NCBI GenBank assembly: GCA_029962745.1
Contig: CM057155.1
Location: 29,774,483-29,838,482 of the forward strand
Reading direction: 5' to 3'
From: Echinometra lucunter
Taxonomy: Eukaryota > Echinodermata > Echinoidea > Camarodonta > Echinometridae
DNA length: 64,000 nt
Part shown: piece after piece, positions 45,295 to 56,315 of the stretch
Layout: the number at the start of each line of letters is the position of its first letter
Position numbering within the stretch: the stretch's first letter is position 1
Program-made: the position numbers and the translations under genes
The notes under the pieces: generated by a model
Databases searched by the model: none
Told to the model about the DNA's origin: nothing
The model's input: only the letters and a program-made list of their open reading frames with translations

Positions 45295-45467
45295 GTATAG
45301 TCCCCTTATTCTGACTTATGCATGTATTCAGACTTCTAGCTGGGATCCAACTGTGGCACGCGGGTTCTCATTGTTCATTAACTCATCTGCACCAAAACAA
45401 AGGATTAAAAATGGTTGGAAATCTGTCCGTCGGTCAATTGGATTCGGTCGCGCCTAACTGCTGGCCC

Positions 45468-45535
45468 GCCTCTGTGGTCTAGTGGTTAAGGCATGTTCTA
45501 AGCCAGTGACCCGGGTTCGATTCCCGGCGGAGGCA
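45468..45535 (+). tRNA. tRNA-like sequence, probably a pseudo-tRNA or SINE head
   Basis: The acceptor halves GCCTCTG and CGGAGGC pair. The D-arm-like GTCTAGTGGTTAAGGC and T-arm CCGGGTTCGATTCCCGG are good A- and B-box matches, similar to tRNA-Glu. Only 18 bases lie between the D and T arms, too few for a normal anticodon arm plus variable loop, and no 7-base anticodon loop with a 5-bp stem forms. A functional tRNA is therefore doubtful. Confidence 0.45.
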
Positions 45536-45630
45536 TTTTTTTCAACCCGAGATTCAAAATGGATGACAACTCTTGGGAACATTGAGAAAGCTACGCAATT
45601 ATTATTCTCCCATTTTCATTTCTTTCACTA

Positions 45631-45679
<49 letters not shown>

Positions 45680-46265
45680 GTAATGTGTGCACAACCCATT
45701 AACATGATTGGCCCTGTCTTGTTTAATGGCATATAAAATGAAACACGCAAGACAGCGAAGGACGTAGCTGTATAATTCCACTTTAATGTCCCGAGCTTTC
45801 GGCTTCAAAGGCCTTTATCAAGGGTTCTACAACAGAAAACAGAAACAAACGGATTGACAAGCATAACTAAACAGTAAAGAACTTAGGGAAAATAATAAAA
45901 AGAATATCAAAACTAATATAATCAAAATGAAATGAAAGTAAACGTTTTTAATTATTACCTGGTGGGGATGTGGGAGTGGTTCAGTGATTCCTGCTCGTGT
46001 GTTTGGTCACGTGATGTGGTGCGTCACACGAGCAAGAGTCACTGAACCAGTGAATGCGCTCGGACGCCACCTAGAGTGATGTTGGCGGGGACCCCACCAG
46101 GTAATAATTAAAAACGTTTATTTGTTCTTTACTGTTTAGTTATGCTTGTCAATCCGTTTGTTTCTGTTTTCTGCTGTAGAACCCTTGATAAAGGCCTTTG
46201 AAGCCGAAAGCTCGGGACATTAAAGTGGAATTATACAGCTACGTCCTTCGGTGTCTTGCGTGTTT

Positions 46266-46268
<3 letters not shown>

Positions 46269-46315
<47 letters not shown>
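46269..46315. repeat. (TA)n microsatellite
   Basis: TA tract between two arm copies of the Penelope-like cluster. Similar tracts lie at about 45,641-45,675 and 49,088-49,135, so TA runs mark nearly every junction. Confidence 0.95.
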
Positions 46316-46321
<6 letters not shown>

Positions 46322-46663
46322 AAACACGCAAGACAGCGGACGTAGCTGTATAATTCCACTTTAATGTCCCGAGCTTTCGGCTACATATGCCTTTATCAAG
46401 GGTTCTACAACAGAAAATAGAAACAAACGGATTGACAAGCATAACTAAACAGTAAAAAAATTTTTGGAGAAATAACAAAAATAATATGGAAACTAATATA
46501 ATCAAAATGAAAAGAAATAAACGTTTTTGATTATTACCTGGTGAGGTTGTGGGAGTGGTTCAGTGATTCCTGCTCGTGTGTATGGTCACGTGATGTGGTA
46601 CGTCACAAGAGCAGGAGTCACTGAACCAGGGAATGCGCTCGGACGCCACCTAGAGTGGTGTAG

Positions 46664-48406
46664 GCAGGGAAGCCACATAAGATACGCATAGGAAGGAGCA
46701 ATGCAGGTGGCAACTTACAACTAGTCAAGGAAGCCGTCGAGGACCTGGAGACGGATGTAGCCACTAAAAAATGCTTGGCACCGAAAAAAGCAAATTGCGC
46801 GAGCATATATTTCCTCCCCAAAATCCATAAGCCGGGTAACCCCGGGCGCCCAATTGTTTCAGGATGTTCATGCCCAACCGCTCAGATCTCACGATTCCTT
46901 GATTTTTACCTGAGACCTTTCGTTGAGAAACTGCCCTCCTACCTTAAGGATACCACCCACTTCCTTAACCACATATCATCAATCAATAGCAAACCAAGCC
47001 TCACCCCTAAATCCATTCTGGTAACAGCCGATGTCACTTCTCTATACACCAACATCCCACATAGAGAAGGAATTGTAGCATGTCGTGAGGCCCTCAACCA
47101 AAGAAAGGAACAAAACCCCCCAACCTCCCAACTCATTCGCCTTTTGGAACTGATCCTCAAACTGAATAACTTCACGTTCAACGGAAACCATTATATACAA
47201 ACAGAGGGTACGGCTATGGGCACACCTGTTGCTCCTACATACGCTAATATATTCATGGGACAACTCGAGAAGAAGATCATAACATCCACACACTCACAAA
47301 TCTTCAAGACATCATGGAAACGCTACATAGACGACATATTCTTCATATGGAACGGCTCACCCAGAACCCTCTCCACCATCCAGAACTCCATGAACGACAT
47401 GCACCCAACCATCAAATTCACATTTGAGTCATCCAATGACACCGTCCATTTCCTTGATGTCTCACTCCAACTCTCCAATAATCAAATAGAAACTGAACTA
47501 TACACAAAACCTACAGATACACACACGTACCTCTTACCATCGTCCTGTCACCCTAAGCACTCATTCAAAGGCATCACATACAGTCAGGCTCTACGGGTTA
47601 GGAGAATTTGCTCAGACACCTCACGCACAAGCCATCACCTCAAGCAACTAGAACAACACTTCAAAGAACGCAACTACGACATCAACATGGTCCGACAACA
47701 AATTGAACGTGCAAGTGACAAACCCAGGTCAGACCTTCTAAAATACAAACCTAGTGAGACAACCGACTCAAAGAAAGTGTACTTTCCCATCACATATGCC
47801 CCACCCACTGCTACCGTTCCTCGAATCATTCACAAACACCTTCCCCTCTTACACCAATCAAAAGAAATGGCAAGTGTTTTCCCCAATGCCCCCACTACCT
47901 CCTACCGTCGAGGGCGTACACTGAGAGATTTGCTTGTACGAGCAAAGAACCCATCCCCCCTAGCTACACAACCACAAAATGGACCCCCGGGCTTCTCCAA
48001 ATGTACATCACCCAAGTGCATTCTTCATCAACACATCACAGAAACCAAAACCTTCAAAAGCACAGTCACCGGACAACAATTCACAATCAAATCCACCATC
48101 ACATGCAAATCATCTTGGGTTATTTATCTAATAACATGTTCACACTGCGACAAACAATACGTCGGCAAAACAGAAACTACATTATACACCAGATTCAATA
48201 ACACACGATCAGAAATCCGAAACCAACACAAAACACTACCCTACACAATCCACTTCAACCTCCCCTCACACACAGTTGATAATTCAAAAATAACAGGCAT
48301 AGAACTCATCCACAATAAATCTCACCAAACGATCCTACACAGGGAATCATATTGGATCGACAAACTCAAAACACTCCATCCACAAGGCATCAATGTCGAC
48401 CAATAG
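46664..48406 (+). CDS. Penelope-like reverse transcriptase with GIY-YIG endonuclease, 5'-truncated
   Basis: The frame is open from 46,664 (after TAG at 46,661) to TAG at 48,404-48,406. No convincing ATG begins it, so residues are numbered from the TTG at 46,775. It holds the Penelope hallmark YFLPKIHKPG (12-21), RT motif ADVTSLYTNIPH (85-96), GTAMGTPVAPTYANIFMG (145-162), the catalytic YIDDIFF (184-190) and FLDVSL (226-231). A C-terminal GIY-YIG nuclease follows (WVIYLITCSHCDKQYVGKTE, 448-467, with downstream Arg 473 and Glu 524 in HRESYWIDKL). Intact Penelope-like proteins usually have 200 or more further N-terminal residues, so the 5' part is lost. The remaining frame is unbroken, indicating recent activity. 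The first few codons (to about 46,713) belong to the inverted arm. Confidence 0.92.
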   Translation, partial: AGKPHKIRIGRSNAGGNLQLVKEAVEDLETDVATKKCLAPKKANCASIYFLPKIHKPGNPGRPIVSGCSCPTAQISRFLDFYLRPFVEKLPSYLKDTTHFLNHISSINSKPSLTPKSILVTADVTSLYTNIPHREGIVACREALNQRKEQNPPTSQLIRLLELILKLNNFTFNGNHYIQTEGTAMGTPVAPTYANIFMGQLEKKIITSTHSQIFKTSWKRYIDDIFFIWNGSPRTLSTIQNSMNDMHPTIKFTFESSNDTVHFLDVSLQLSNNQIETELYTKPTDTHTYLLPSSCHPKHSFKGITYSQALRVRRICSDTSRTSHHLKQLEQHFKERNYDINMVRQQIERASDKPRSDLLKYKPSETTDSKKVYFPITYAPPTATVPRIIHKHLPLLHQSKEMASVFPNAPTTSYRRGRTLRDLLVRAKNPSPLATQPQNGPPGFSKCTSPKCILHQHITETKTFKSTVTGQQFTIKSTITCKSSWVIYLITCSHCDKQYVGKTETTLYTRFNNTRSEIRNQHKTLPYTIHFNLPSHTVDNSKITGIELIHNKSHQTILHRESYWIDKLKTLHPQGINVDQ

Positions 48407-49085
48407 ATTCTGGCCCTTCCATTGCCGACCCTCTGTTGATCGCACATGACGACCCCCCCCCCCCCCCCCCGTTGGGTGAGCGCGACCAGCGACTTCCTAA
48501 ATTATAGTAGAGGACATGTTGTCGGTCTTCCCATCAAGCACTCTTGTTTTGTTGCCATTTGGTAGGTTAACACCTTATTCGAGACTTTATATTATCCATA
48601 GCTTTTTCTCATTCACCTACAACTGCTTATTATTGCCACCTGCATTGCTCCTTCCTATGTGTATCTTATGTGGCTTCCCTACCTACACCACTCTAGGTGG
48701 CGTCCGAGCGCATTCCCTGGTTCAGTGACTCCTGCTCTTGTGACGTACCACATCACGTGACCATACACACGAGCAGGAATCACTGAACCACTTCCACAAC
48801 CTCACCAGGTAATAATTAAAAACGTTTATTTCTTTTCATTTTGATTATATTAGTTTTCATATTATTTTTGTTATTTCTCCAAAAAAAATTTTACTGTTTA
48901 GTTATGCTTGTCAATCCGTTTGTTTCTGTTTTCTGTCGTAGAACCCTTGATAAAGGCATATGTAGCCGAAAGCTCGGGACATTAAAGTGGAATTATACAG
49001 CTACGTCCGCTGTCTTGCGTGTTTCATTCTATATGCCATTAAACAAGACAGGGCCAATCATGTTAATGGGTTGTGCACACATTAC

Positions 49086-49135
<50 letters not shown>

Positions 49136-49139
<4 letters not shown>

Positions 49140-50612
49140 CAGAATAAACGAAACCGAGATTGATCGATGTTTAATCATATCTTAATCACAGTTATGATTA
49201 ATAAGTGACACATATTTATAAAGCTTAGGCCCTCTTCTTTCATGCGATATCACTCATATGATATATATTTCACGCATGAGTGAATAAAGACAGTGTGAAG
49301 GTGGGTATCCCAAAATTCATTTGGCCAACGATGTTTGAATATCAAAGGGATGATCACATTTTTCAGAAAGTTTATTTTCTGCCCTTTCGTTTGACGCCTC
49401 ATTCGGGAGAAATGAACCAGGGATGACAGAGATAACTTAACTTCTCACCAGTTGGTCGCACCAATTATTCGCATGAATGGATGCAGAGATGGTCACGCGT
49501 GATCTAAAAACTTTTGTGTAGAGACTCCTCCTATCCCACCCCATCCCATCCCCAATCCCTCCCGGAACCCAAACTCTACAATCCCCCAAGCTCCCTCTCC
49601 CTCTCTCGTTATGTGTGTGTGATGGTGTGTGTATTATGTTATGGTCGCTTGTTCATCTGATGGATATATTTAGTGAAACAACACTGCATAATTGATAAAT
49701 TGCATTTTAAAATCCCTCCCTCCCACCCTCCTCCTCATCCCCACCCCATTCTTAACCCCACTCGGAACTCCATACCATTAACTCTTCATCCCCTCACACT
49801 TCCTCTCGATCCCTCTGTATGCGTGTTTGTGTGTTGATGTTATGGTCATTTGTTCACCTAATAAATTTATTTAGTCAAACACCACTGCAATTTTTCAATG
49901 CTTAAAGAATTCATTTCTTTTCATAAAAGCTATTCATAAATTGAACCAGACATGACACTGCTAGGCAGACAGCAACATCAGCAAGTTGTTGAAGTCTCTC
50001 GAGCTCCAAAAGTCCCTATTTTGTTACTAGAAACACTCACTGATCAATCTGTTTTTAACTGCAAGGTGAAATTTGTTTATGTAAACATACGTCATAATTA
50101 ATCATCTGTTATCATTCTTGTGAGGTTTTGTACTCACCACTCCATTTCTTGATGATCAACCATGCATGAAGTCTTTTGTCTTCTTGGTTCACTGCTAGGA
50201 CAGGCAGTGAATGCAAACGGATTCAGGTGATAAATCATGGAAATGTAAGCATCACTTTACATGAAAAGAGCTTGAGTCATTCCAGACTCATTTTAATCCA
50301 TTGAGGAGACATATGAAAGAGCAGAAAATGAACTATTCAGAAGTATTATTTTCATATCACAGTAACAGAAATATTTTCATATCTATCTCTTTGAATTGGA
50401 GGTAAGGTTATGCAAAGGACTTTTTGGTAGCCCTTCTTCATATTGTTCTAATTCTAATTCTAATTCACTGAAGTATGTATCATATGAGTCGTATCTCATG
50501 AGAGAAGAGGGTCTAAGCTTTACAAATATGCATTAGTTATTAATGATAATTGTGATTAAGATATGAATAAACATCGATACATCTCGGTTTCGTTTTTTCT
50601 GGGACACACTGT
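49136..50612. mobile_element. 1.5-kb non-autonomous element with ~140-bp inverted ends
   Basis: GTCCCAGAATAAACGAAACC at 49,136 and its partner GGTTTCGTTTTTTCTGGGAC ending near 50,605 begin imperfect inverted repeats of about 140 bp. These continue through ATCGATGTTTA, ATATCTTAATCAC, AAGCTTAG and CATATGATA. The flanks are TA-rich, so a TA-targeting (mariner-like) origin is likely. It has no transposase frame. Inside, two direct repeats of about 170 bp (around 49,530-49,700 and 49,710-49,890; shared TGTTATGGTC, TTGTTCA, ATATTTAGTGAAACAACACT-like) are visible. Confidence 0.75.
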
Positions 50613-50639
50613 ACATATATATATATAGAGAGAGAGAGA

Positions 50640-50760
50640 AGATTCACAACGATATATGGAATACACAGGGTAACCTGGTTTGTACTTTACAAGCGCTTTC
50701 GATTTAATTCTCTTCAGGTGAAGTGGTTGTTCTTTACAATTTGACATGGTTTATATACAG
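50640..50760 (-). ncRNA. Hammerhead-like core in a Penelope-type end (candidate)
   Basis: On the minus strand CTGAAGA (50,711-50,717) is followed by a short A/T-rich potential stem II and CGAAAGCGC, with GAAA at 50,697-50,700. All conserved positions of the CUGANGA and GAAA core are present. A GUA triplet follows a few bases later and could be the NUH site. The remaining stems are not convincingly resolved. It sits next to a TA/GA simple repeat at 50,615-50,640, as do the ends of the Penelope cluster. Confidence 0.4.
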
Positions 50761-53547
50761 GTACAAGATAAAGTATGATTATGTACTTGCAAGGAGATAC
50801 TTTTAGATTACAATAAAGTCCAGGATTATCTGATTTCTATTCATTAGCATTCTATTTAGATCCAAGATTAAGTGTCACTTGCGCAGGTAGTTTGCTTTTA
50901 TTCTAAGTGACTAATCCGAAATGTTTAACAAATTCTCATTGGTTATAATACAAAGCTTGTTCTTAAATAATGTCCTAAGTTCGTGGGAACGTCACTGAAA
51001 TAAAGGCAACTCACTTAGATCATGACAAAAGATAAATAGATAAAAGGAAAAAGGAACAAAGGAATCAAGAGGGTGTTTCCTATCTTTTGGAAAGAGGTAC
51101 ATGATGTCATGAATAGCGGGGAGGACCAAGGGATGGGGGGGGGGGAGAGAAAAAATATATTGAGTATGATGCTATTATGGTAATGGAAACAACTGGAAAT
51201 GCTTTGTTAGGAGTAGTAAACATAAAAGTGGATGATATGTTTACTACTCCTAAAAAGACATTTCCAGTATACATGTGTATTGCGCAAGGGCCATTCAACA
51301 GGGTTCATGCCTAAGGGCTAAGGCAGCTTGTCAAAAGTCCATGCACCGTTCTATAGCGTTCTTACTGCATCCGGGTTTTCCCTTCGGCTTTCCCGCTCAA
51401 CGTTCCCTTCTCTTCAAAGGAACGGCCGCCATCAAAGGCCCATTGATGCCACCGTTCTTTTGTTCGTCTTTCCTTCAAGTCTTAATTTCTGTCGAAAGAC
51501 CGAAGAATCTATTCTAAATAGCTCCCTCTACGACCAAAAAATGCGTGCCTTCATATTGACTGTCGGATCGGAGAGTTCGGGTCTCTGTTCTGAACTGTGG
51601 TTCGCATCTATCTTGTCTGTAATGGAAGTTCTGGTGCATTCATAAAAGCCACGGTAGCTTAATAAAACATCACGCACGTTTCATAAATCGTTATTGATCT
51701 TTCGAATTTGCTGCAATAACCATGAAAACCTCTTTTTTGCAATTGGAAGAGAGTCAATTCATGATATTTTAGGTGGGAAAATAAGATTCCACACATTTTC
51801 GTTTCGTAGGCCCAAGCCATTCGCAGGATTCAAGTCAATTTGTAATATTCATTATTACTCGCATCTGAAACAAGTGTCGGGAGCCCCCCTCCCCCCTTTC
51901 CAAAATAAAAAAAACAGAAGGAAATAGAATGATAAAATAAATATGACCGGAACAGCTTGACACTATTACGCGTAGATTGATGAAAGATTTATTAGAAAAT
52001 GTTTTTGATAGTTTCTTCAATTTTTGGACGGGCAACCATTTCTCCGGGATAACATATTGTCTCTTAACTTTTTTATCTCCTTGTTTTAAAGAAGCGGGAC
52101 CAAGAGCGAAAGTGAAAAGAAAAAGAAAACTAAGAAGTCATAGGGGAAAAATCAAGGGGAAACAGAGAGAAATAAGAAAATAATATTGGGATGGAAGAAG
52201 GGGAAGGGTGAACAAAAATATGCAGAAAAACAGTTGAAATAGAGAAAAAACAGAAAATTTGAGAGGGGAAGAAATTTAGGATCGACAATCAACGGGAGAG
52301 GGAGGACAAAATAATATGGAAATGGATAAAGACTGAAAATAAGGGGAAAGGAGTAGAGAGAGCTGGTGGACGATGGGGGGGGGGGGGGATAAAGGGGGAA
52401 GGGAAATTAGAGTGAAAGGGGAACAGATGGGAAGAGATGCAGTGGCCATGCTGAAACGGTTCTTTATTCTTTGTTCATTCAGGTAACAAGAAGAGAATGA
52501 AGAAAAATGAAGCCTATAAAAGCTCGGAGTTGAATTGGCCGAAACTTTAATCTGATTGCGAACCCCTTCTAGCAATATTTCATGAAAAATAAACAGAGCA
52601 AAATAAGTGAATAAAAAGGAAGGAAAATGGGTAAAAAGAAATTGAGAGAAAACAATAGAAATAACTACTAAGATTTAAGAAAAAAATAGAAAGAGAAAGG
52701 GAAAATCGTGTACCGAAAAAATATAGTTATCGAATTGCTAACGTAGGAACCTAAAACACTTATACCACATCAGTAATTATAAGGATAGGAAAGATAACAA
52801 AAGAAACATGATTATTGAGGTAGAAGCGGGCCTATTTGCGGCGACGGAAAAAATGGATTAAAGATTCAAAGATAAAGGAAGAAGAATTAATGCAAGGAAA
52901 CATGACAAGGGGAAGGGATAAAGAAATGAGGAGGTGAAAAGATTAATAAGAAAGACAAGTGACAAAAATGGAGAGGGGTAATTGCAAAAAGGAAACCCTC
53001 TTTTCTGCAGATCGCTTCCCTAGCTCTGCCATTGCCCATGAGTTCTTGTACCTATATGATACCGTTCCGCCCGATTGGCATGGCTGTGGGGAACCAACCC
53101 GTCGATTTCATTTCACACGAAACAGAAGACCATGCCGTAGCCACCAGTAGGCGGTGCTTTTTACAGATAGCGTTTCGCCAATTGAAAAGGTGTTCTCCAG
53201 TTGAGCGATTCCATGTCCCTCGACATCATTATGCGATTGTCTTAAAAACGACTGTCATCGATTTATATTCTTGTTGTTTGACCAAATGCGTGCGCATCCC
53301 GATTTCTGCCTCTGCATCGAAATCAATATTCACAAGAGAGCAGAGTTGTGTTTTCGCAGAGGCCGTGATCAGGTGGGGGGGGGGGGGGCGATTTTTTTTT
53401 CTCCAAAATTCATGACTTGCGTCTTCGGAATGAGAGTACGCAGGCGCGTGGACTGGACATTTACAAAATTGTGGTCGTCCATTTCGAAAATTGCATGCCA
53501 TGAATTAATTAGCATCCTCAAATTTCCGGTACCCTTCGATCACTTGG
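50761..53547. other. No gene seen
   Basis: This includes a less AT-rich block at 51,270-51,660 with a 105-codon frame that lacks an ATG start and any domain. An A/G-rich stretch covers about 52,090-52,960, with a G run at 52,376-52,388. A second higher-GC block lies at 52,990-53,260. A short inverted pair, GTTAGGAGTAGTAAACAT / ATGTTTACTACTCCTAA, lies at about 51,205-51,253. No exon or RNA gene is supported. Confidence 0.45.
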
Positions 53548-54016
53548 GGATTCAGGGGGAGGGGGGAGCCGCCCTTTATGAGAGGCACGTTTGTAATGTA
53601 AAACGTCGCCCCCCCCCCCCCCTTGAAAGCAAAACCTCCCCTCCCTGTCATGGATATCCGCCCCTGACCTCTAGACATTATGCTGTGTAGACCCAATTCT
53701 TAGTTGGATTTACATTTACATAGGTCCCGCCCCCTCCCCCCCCCCTATTGGCGGAGCAAAAAAAGGGAAACAAAGAGGGAAAGGAAAAGAATTGAAAAGA
53801 GAGGAGAAAAAAGAAGGGGAAACATAGGAGGAAGGCGATTGAATAAGATGAGGGGAAGACTTGGAAAATAACTTAAGTGATCATTACGCCACTGGGAAAA
53901 CCAATTCAAAGAAATAAACAAAAATCATTTTTGAACGGCCGATCGGGGAAATATGGGTAAAAAAATATTCACCTCCCCCCCCCCCCCATTGGCGGAGGCT
54001 GGATCCACCCCTGATT
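53548..54016. mobile_element. Fragments of CAGGGGCGG-ended elements
   Basis: ATATCCGCCCCTG ending near 53,669 and GCTGGATCCACCCCTG ending at 54,014 are right-end-like strings, each near poly-C/poly-G runs. The CTATTGGCGGAGCAAAAAA and purine-rich segment at 53,744-53,840 recurs at about 62,470-62,560. Boundaries and target duplications could not be fixed. Confidence 0.45.
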
Positions 54017-54890
54017 TAGATTTACATTTTATTCACCTTATCGATCCCCTCTCGGGGTATGAGAGTACAACATATAAACATCATAATTATAGTAGACTAA
54101 AGTATAAGTTCATATAAGTTATACTTTAGTTTGATACTTGATTTAACGTATAAACGTCATGTTCGGAATTGAAGATAAATACAAATTGTGGTAACGATCT
54201 GAAAATCAAGTTCGATCAGAATCAAATGAAATTTACCAACGAAGTGTTTGTTTGTATAAATGAAAAATATTTGACAAATAGCCCTGTGAAAGAAAATCGT
54301 AAAAGTGCTGAGAAATGAGCGATAGAAGCACGGAATTCCATCAAATGTTCGGTAATTTTCGAGGCAATATTATAATACACTGTTCCACGTAGGCTTTTCT
54401 GTTTTAGTGATCATCAGAATCATCGATATTGAGCGGCGATTTCATTATTCTACAAAGATAAGTGTATATTAATGTACTAGATCTAGATTTATGATGAATA
54501 TTTCGTATCGAAATCGTCAAGTAATCAGGGCAGTCATGGCGTGGGGCCTTCTCTCTTCCAGAATCCGCGCTTTGTTTTCTCAACAAAGAGTGTAATTTGG
54601 ATAAACCAGGATAAAGCACCGCGATGCTTTGAAAAGACATGATATACATAAAAGACATGATATACATAAAAGTTGTCTTGCGTGATTTAAAAAAAAAATA
54701 AATACCTGTTTCCTCAGTCCTATTTTTTTCCTTCTTAATTTGCCGTGATCAGTCATCATGACCTGACAGTTCTTCCATTTTTCTCTTTATCTTCACGGTT
54801 TGACATCAAACATCAATACGATGATTATTATAAGACTCTTATCATTTTTTTCTTTCCTCATTTTGCACCTTCAAGTTCAAGATTAACTGA
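54017..54890. other. No gene seen
   Basis: AT-rich sequence with an inverted pair TATACTTTAGT / ACTAAAGTATA at about 54,094-54,130 and a tandem duplication of AAAGACATGATATACAT at 54,633-54,668. No coding feature supported. Confidence 0.5.
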
Positions 54891-55235
54891 TAATGCTATA
54901 CATTTACCCGACTTTTGCAAGAGTATGCCTATAATTTTCCTTCGGTTAAGCTACAATTTTTCTTCATCAAAACACAGCCTTCTCAACACAGTGTTCTCCA
55001 TCATTTTTTTTTTCGGACAGAGATTTGTCTCTCTTGCCACCGTGATTTCAGTCGACCTGTTATCATTTTGAAAGCGAATTGCAGATAAAAATTGACGGTT
55101 CCATTTTTCAACCGCCAGTGTCATTAACGTACTACCCCCACCAATCTCCTCCACAATAACAATTTTACACCGCGCTTATCAAGCGCCCCATACACCCAAA
55201 CACCTATGTCGCTTCATCTTCTTCTTTTCTTCTTC

Positions 55236-55270
55236 TGCTTCTTCTTCTTCTTCTTCTTCTTCTTCTTCTC
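55236..55270 (+). repeat. (TTC)n microsatellite
   Basis: TTC repeat in the first duplicate. Its counterpart in the second duplicate is at about 56,938-56,985. Confidence 0.93.
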
Positions 55271-56202
55271 CTTCTTTTCTCTTTTTTCGACCTCCTCTCT
55301 CTTGCTCTCTCTCTCTTAAACTCTATCGTTCCTTCAAGCCAACATGTGAAATGACGAGAACGAGTTCGAGTATTATTCGACGGAAATCTTCCTCATGAAC
55401 GTTTATTTACCCCAGTTTGGTGAGAGTGAGAGTTTCCCCTTAATTCAACAAAATTATCGTTACATTTCTTTTCTCCACTTTTAAAAATGGCTAAAAATCA
55501 TTAACCATTAAAAAAAAAAGTGACATGACTATACAAGTTTGTGATCTCCTTCCTAATCATCTACTTGTTGTCCCAGTTCCTTTTCTTTCTTTCACCCCTC
55601 AACAACAAAAAAAATGCAATAGAACTTGCAGCCGGTTCGTGAACTTACAAGCTTTTGTACATGATTGATTTTACCTTCTTTTTTGTGTTCTCTACTAAAG
55701 AAAATACTCGTGTTCACTGAAAAACCATCTTGTGGAGTTTTTAAATCGATCTTTCTTTTGAATGTGCTTTCTGGGTCTTTTTTTTAAAACCACTGATGCG
55801 AAGTGAGATGAGCATGATCATGGACAGAATAATGGTTATCTTCACTATACCCTTCTTAATTTTGATTTCAATAAAAATTAATCCACGGTCCACTACCTTT
55901 TGAAAACTTCTTTTCCTTACTTTCTTTTAGCGTCACTATAGATCTATTATTCCTCATCATTCCCGGCCTGGCCCTATCGATCGCCACCCGCGCCCTTGCC
56001 ATAGAATTCGCTGCCCGTTAAAGGATTTGATCGCAATACTGAAAGCTATACCTTTGTTCTGTCTTTCTAAAACCCGGAAGGGGAGAGGAGGGGTATAGGT
56101 CCTTCTGGTTATCCTTTCTTTGTCCTCTTTTTTAGCTTTTAAAAGTCATAAAACACTAAGCACTGCTCAAGCCTTTTGAAAACTTCTTTCCTTCCTTTCT
56201 TA

Positions 56203-56315
56203 TGTCGCAGTCACACCAGCGAAACCGACTCCAGACCGATCAAAACTAATACGTTATTTTCAATGACATGCCATTGGTCGGTTTGGAGTCAGTTTTTGTT
56301 GATGTGACTGCGACA
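56203..56315. mobile_element. 113-bp PIF/Harbinger-type MITE
   Basis: TGTCGCAGTCACACCAGCGA at the left pairs with the complement of TGTCGCAGTCACATCAACAA at the right, and ACCGACTCCA with TGGAGTCAGT further in. TTA at 56,200-56,202 and 56,316-56,318 is a 3-bp TWA target duplication. It is found only in the first of the two tandem duplicates, so it inserted after the duplication. Confidence 0.82.

Larger units (their letters stand above)
45672..49092 (+). mobile_element. Penelope-like retroelement with inverted terminal arms
   Basis: A reverse transcriptase/GIY-YIG gene lies between a left arm at about 46,312-46,713 and its reverse complement at about 48,633-49,036. Outside these, a 60-bp string (GTGTGCACAACCCATTAAC, GGCCCTGTCTTGTTTAATGG) at 45,674-45,736 is inverted at 49,033-49,092. 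A further head-to-head pair of arm copies is at 45,737-45,965 and 46,097-46,268. TA tracts border the blocks. Such partial, inverted or tandem pseudo-LTRs are typical of Penelope-like elements. Each arm carries GATAAAGGC...GCCGAAAGC, a degenerate hammerhead-like motif. Confidence 0.85.

Noticed and set aside
45468..45535. A functional tRNA gene
   Set aside because: The acceptor, D and T arms look good, but the anticodon arm region is about five bases too short and does not fold, so it is kept only as tRNA-like.
51328..51645. 105-codon plus-strand ORF as a gene
   Set aside because: It has no ATG at its start, no domain, no splice-flanked continuation and is overlapped by another frame of similar length.
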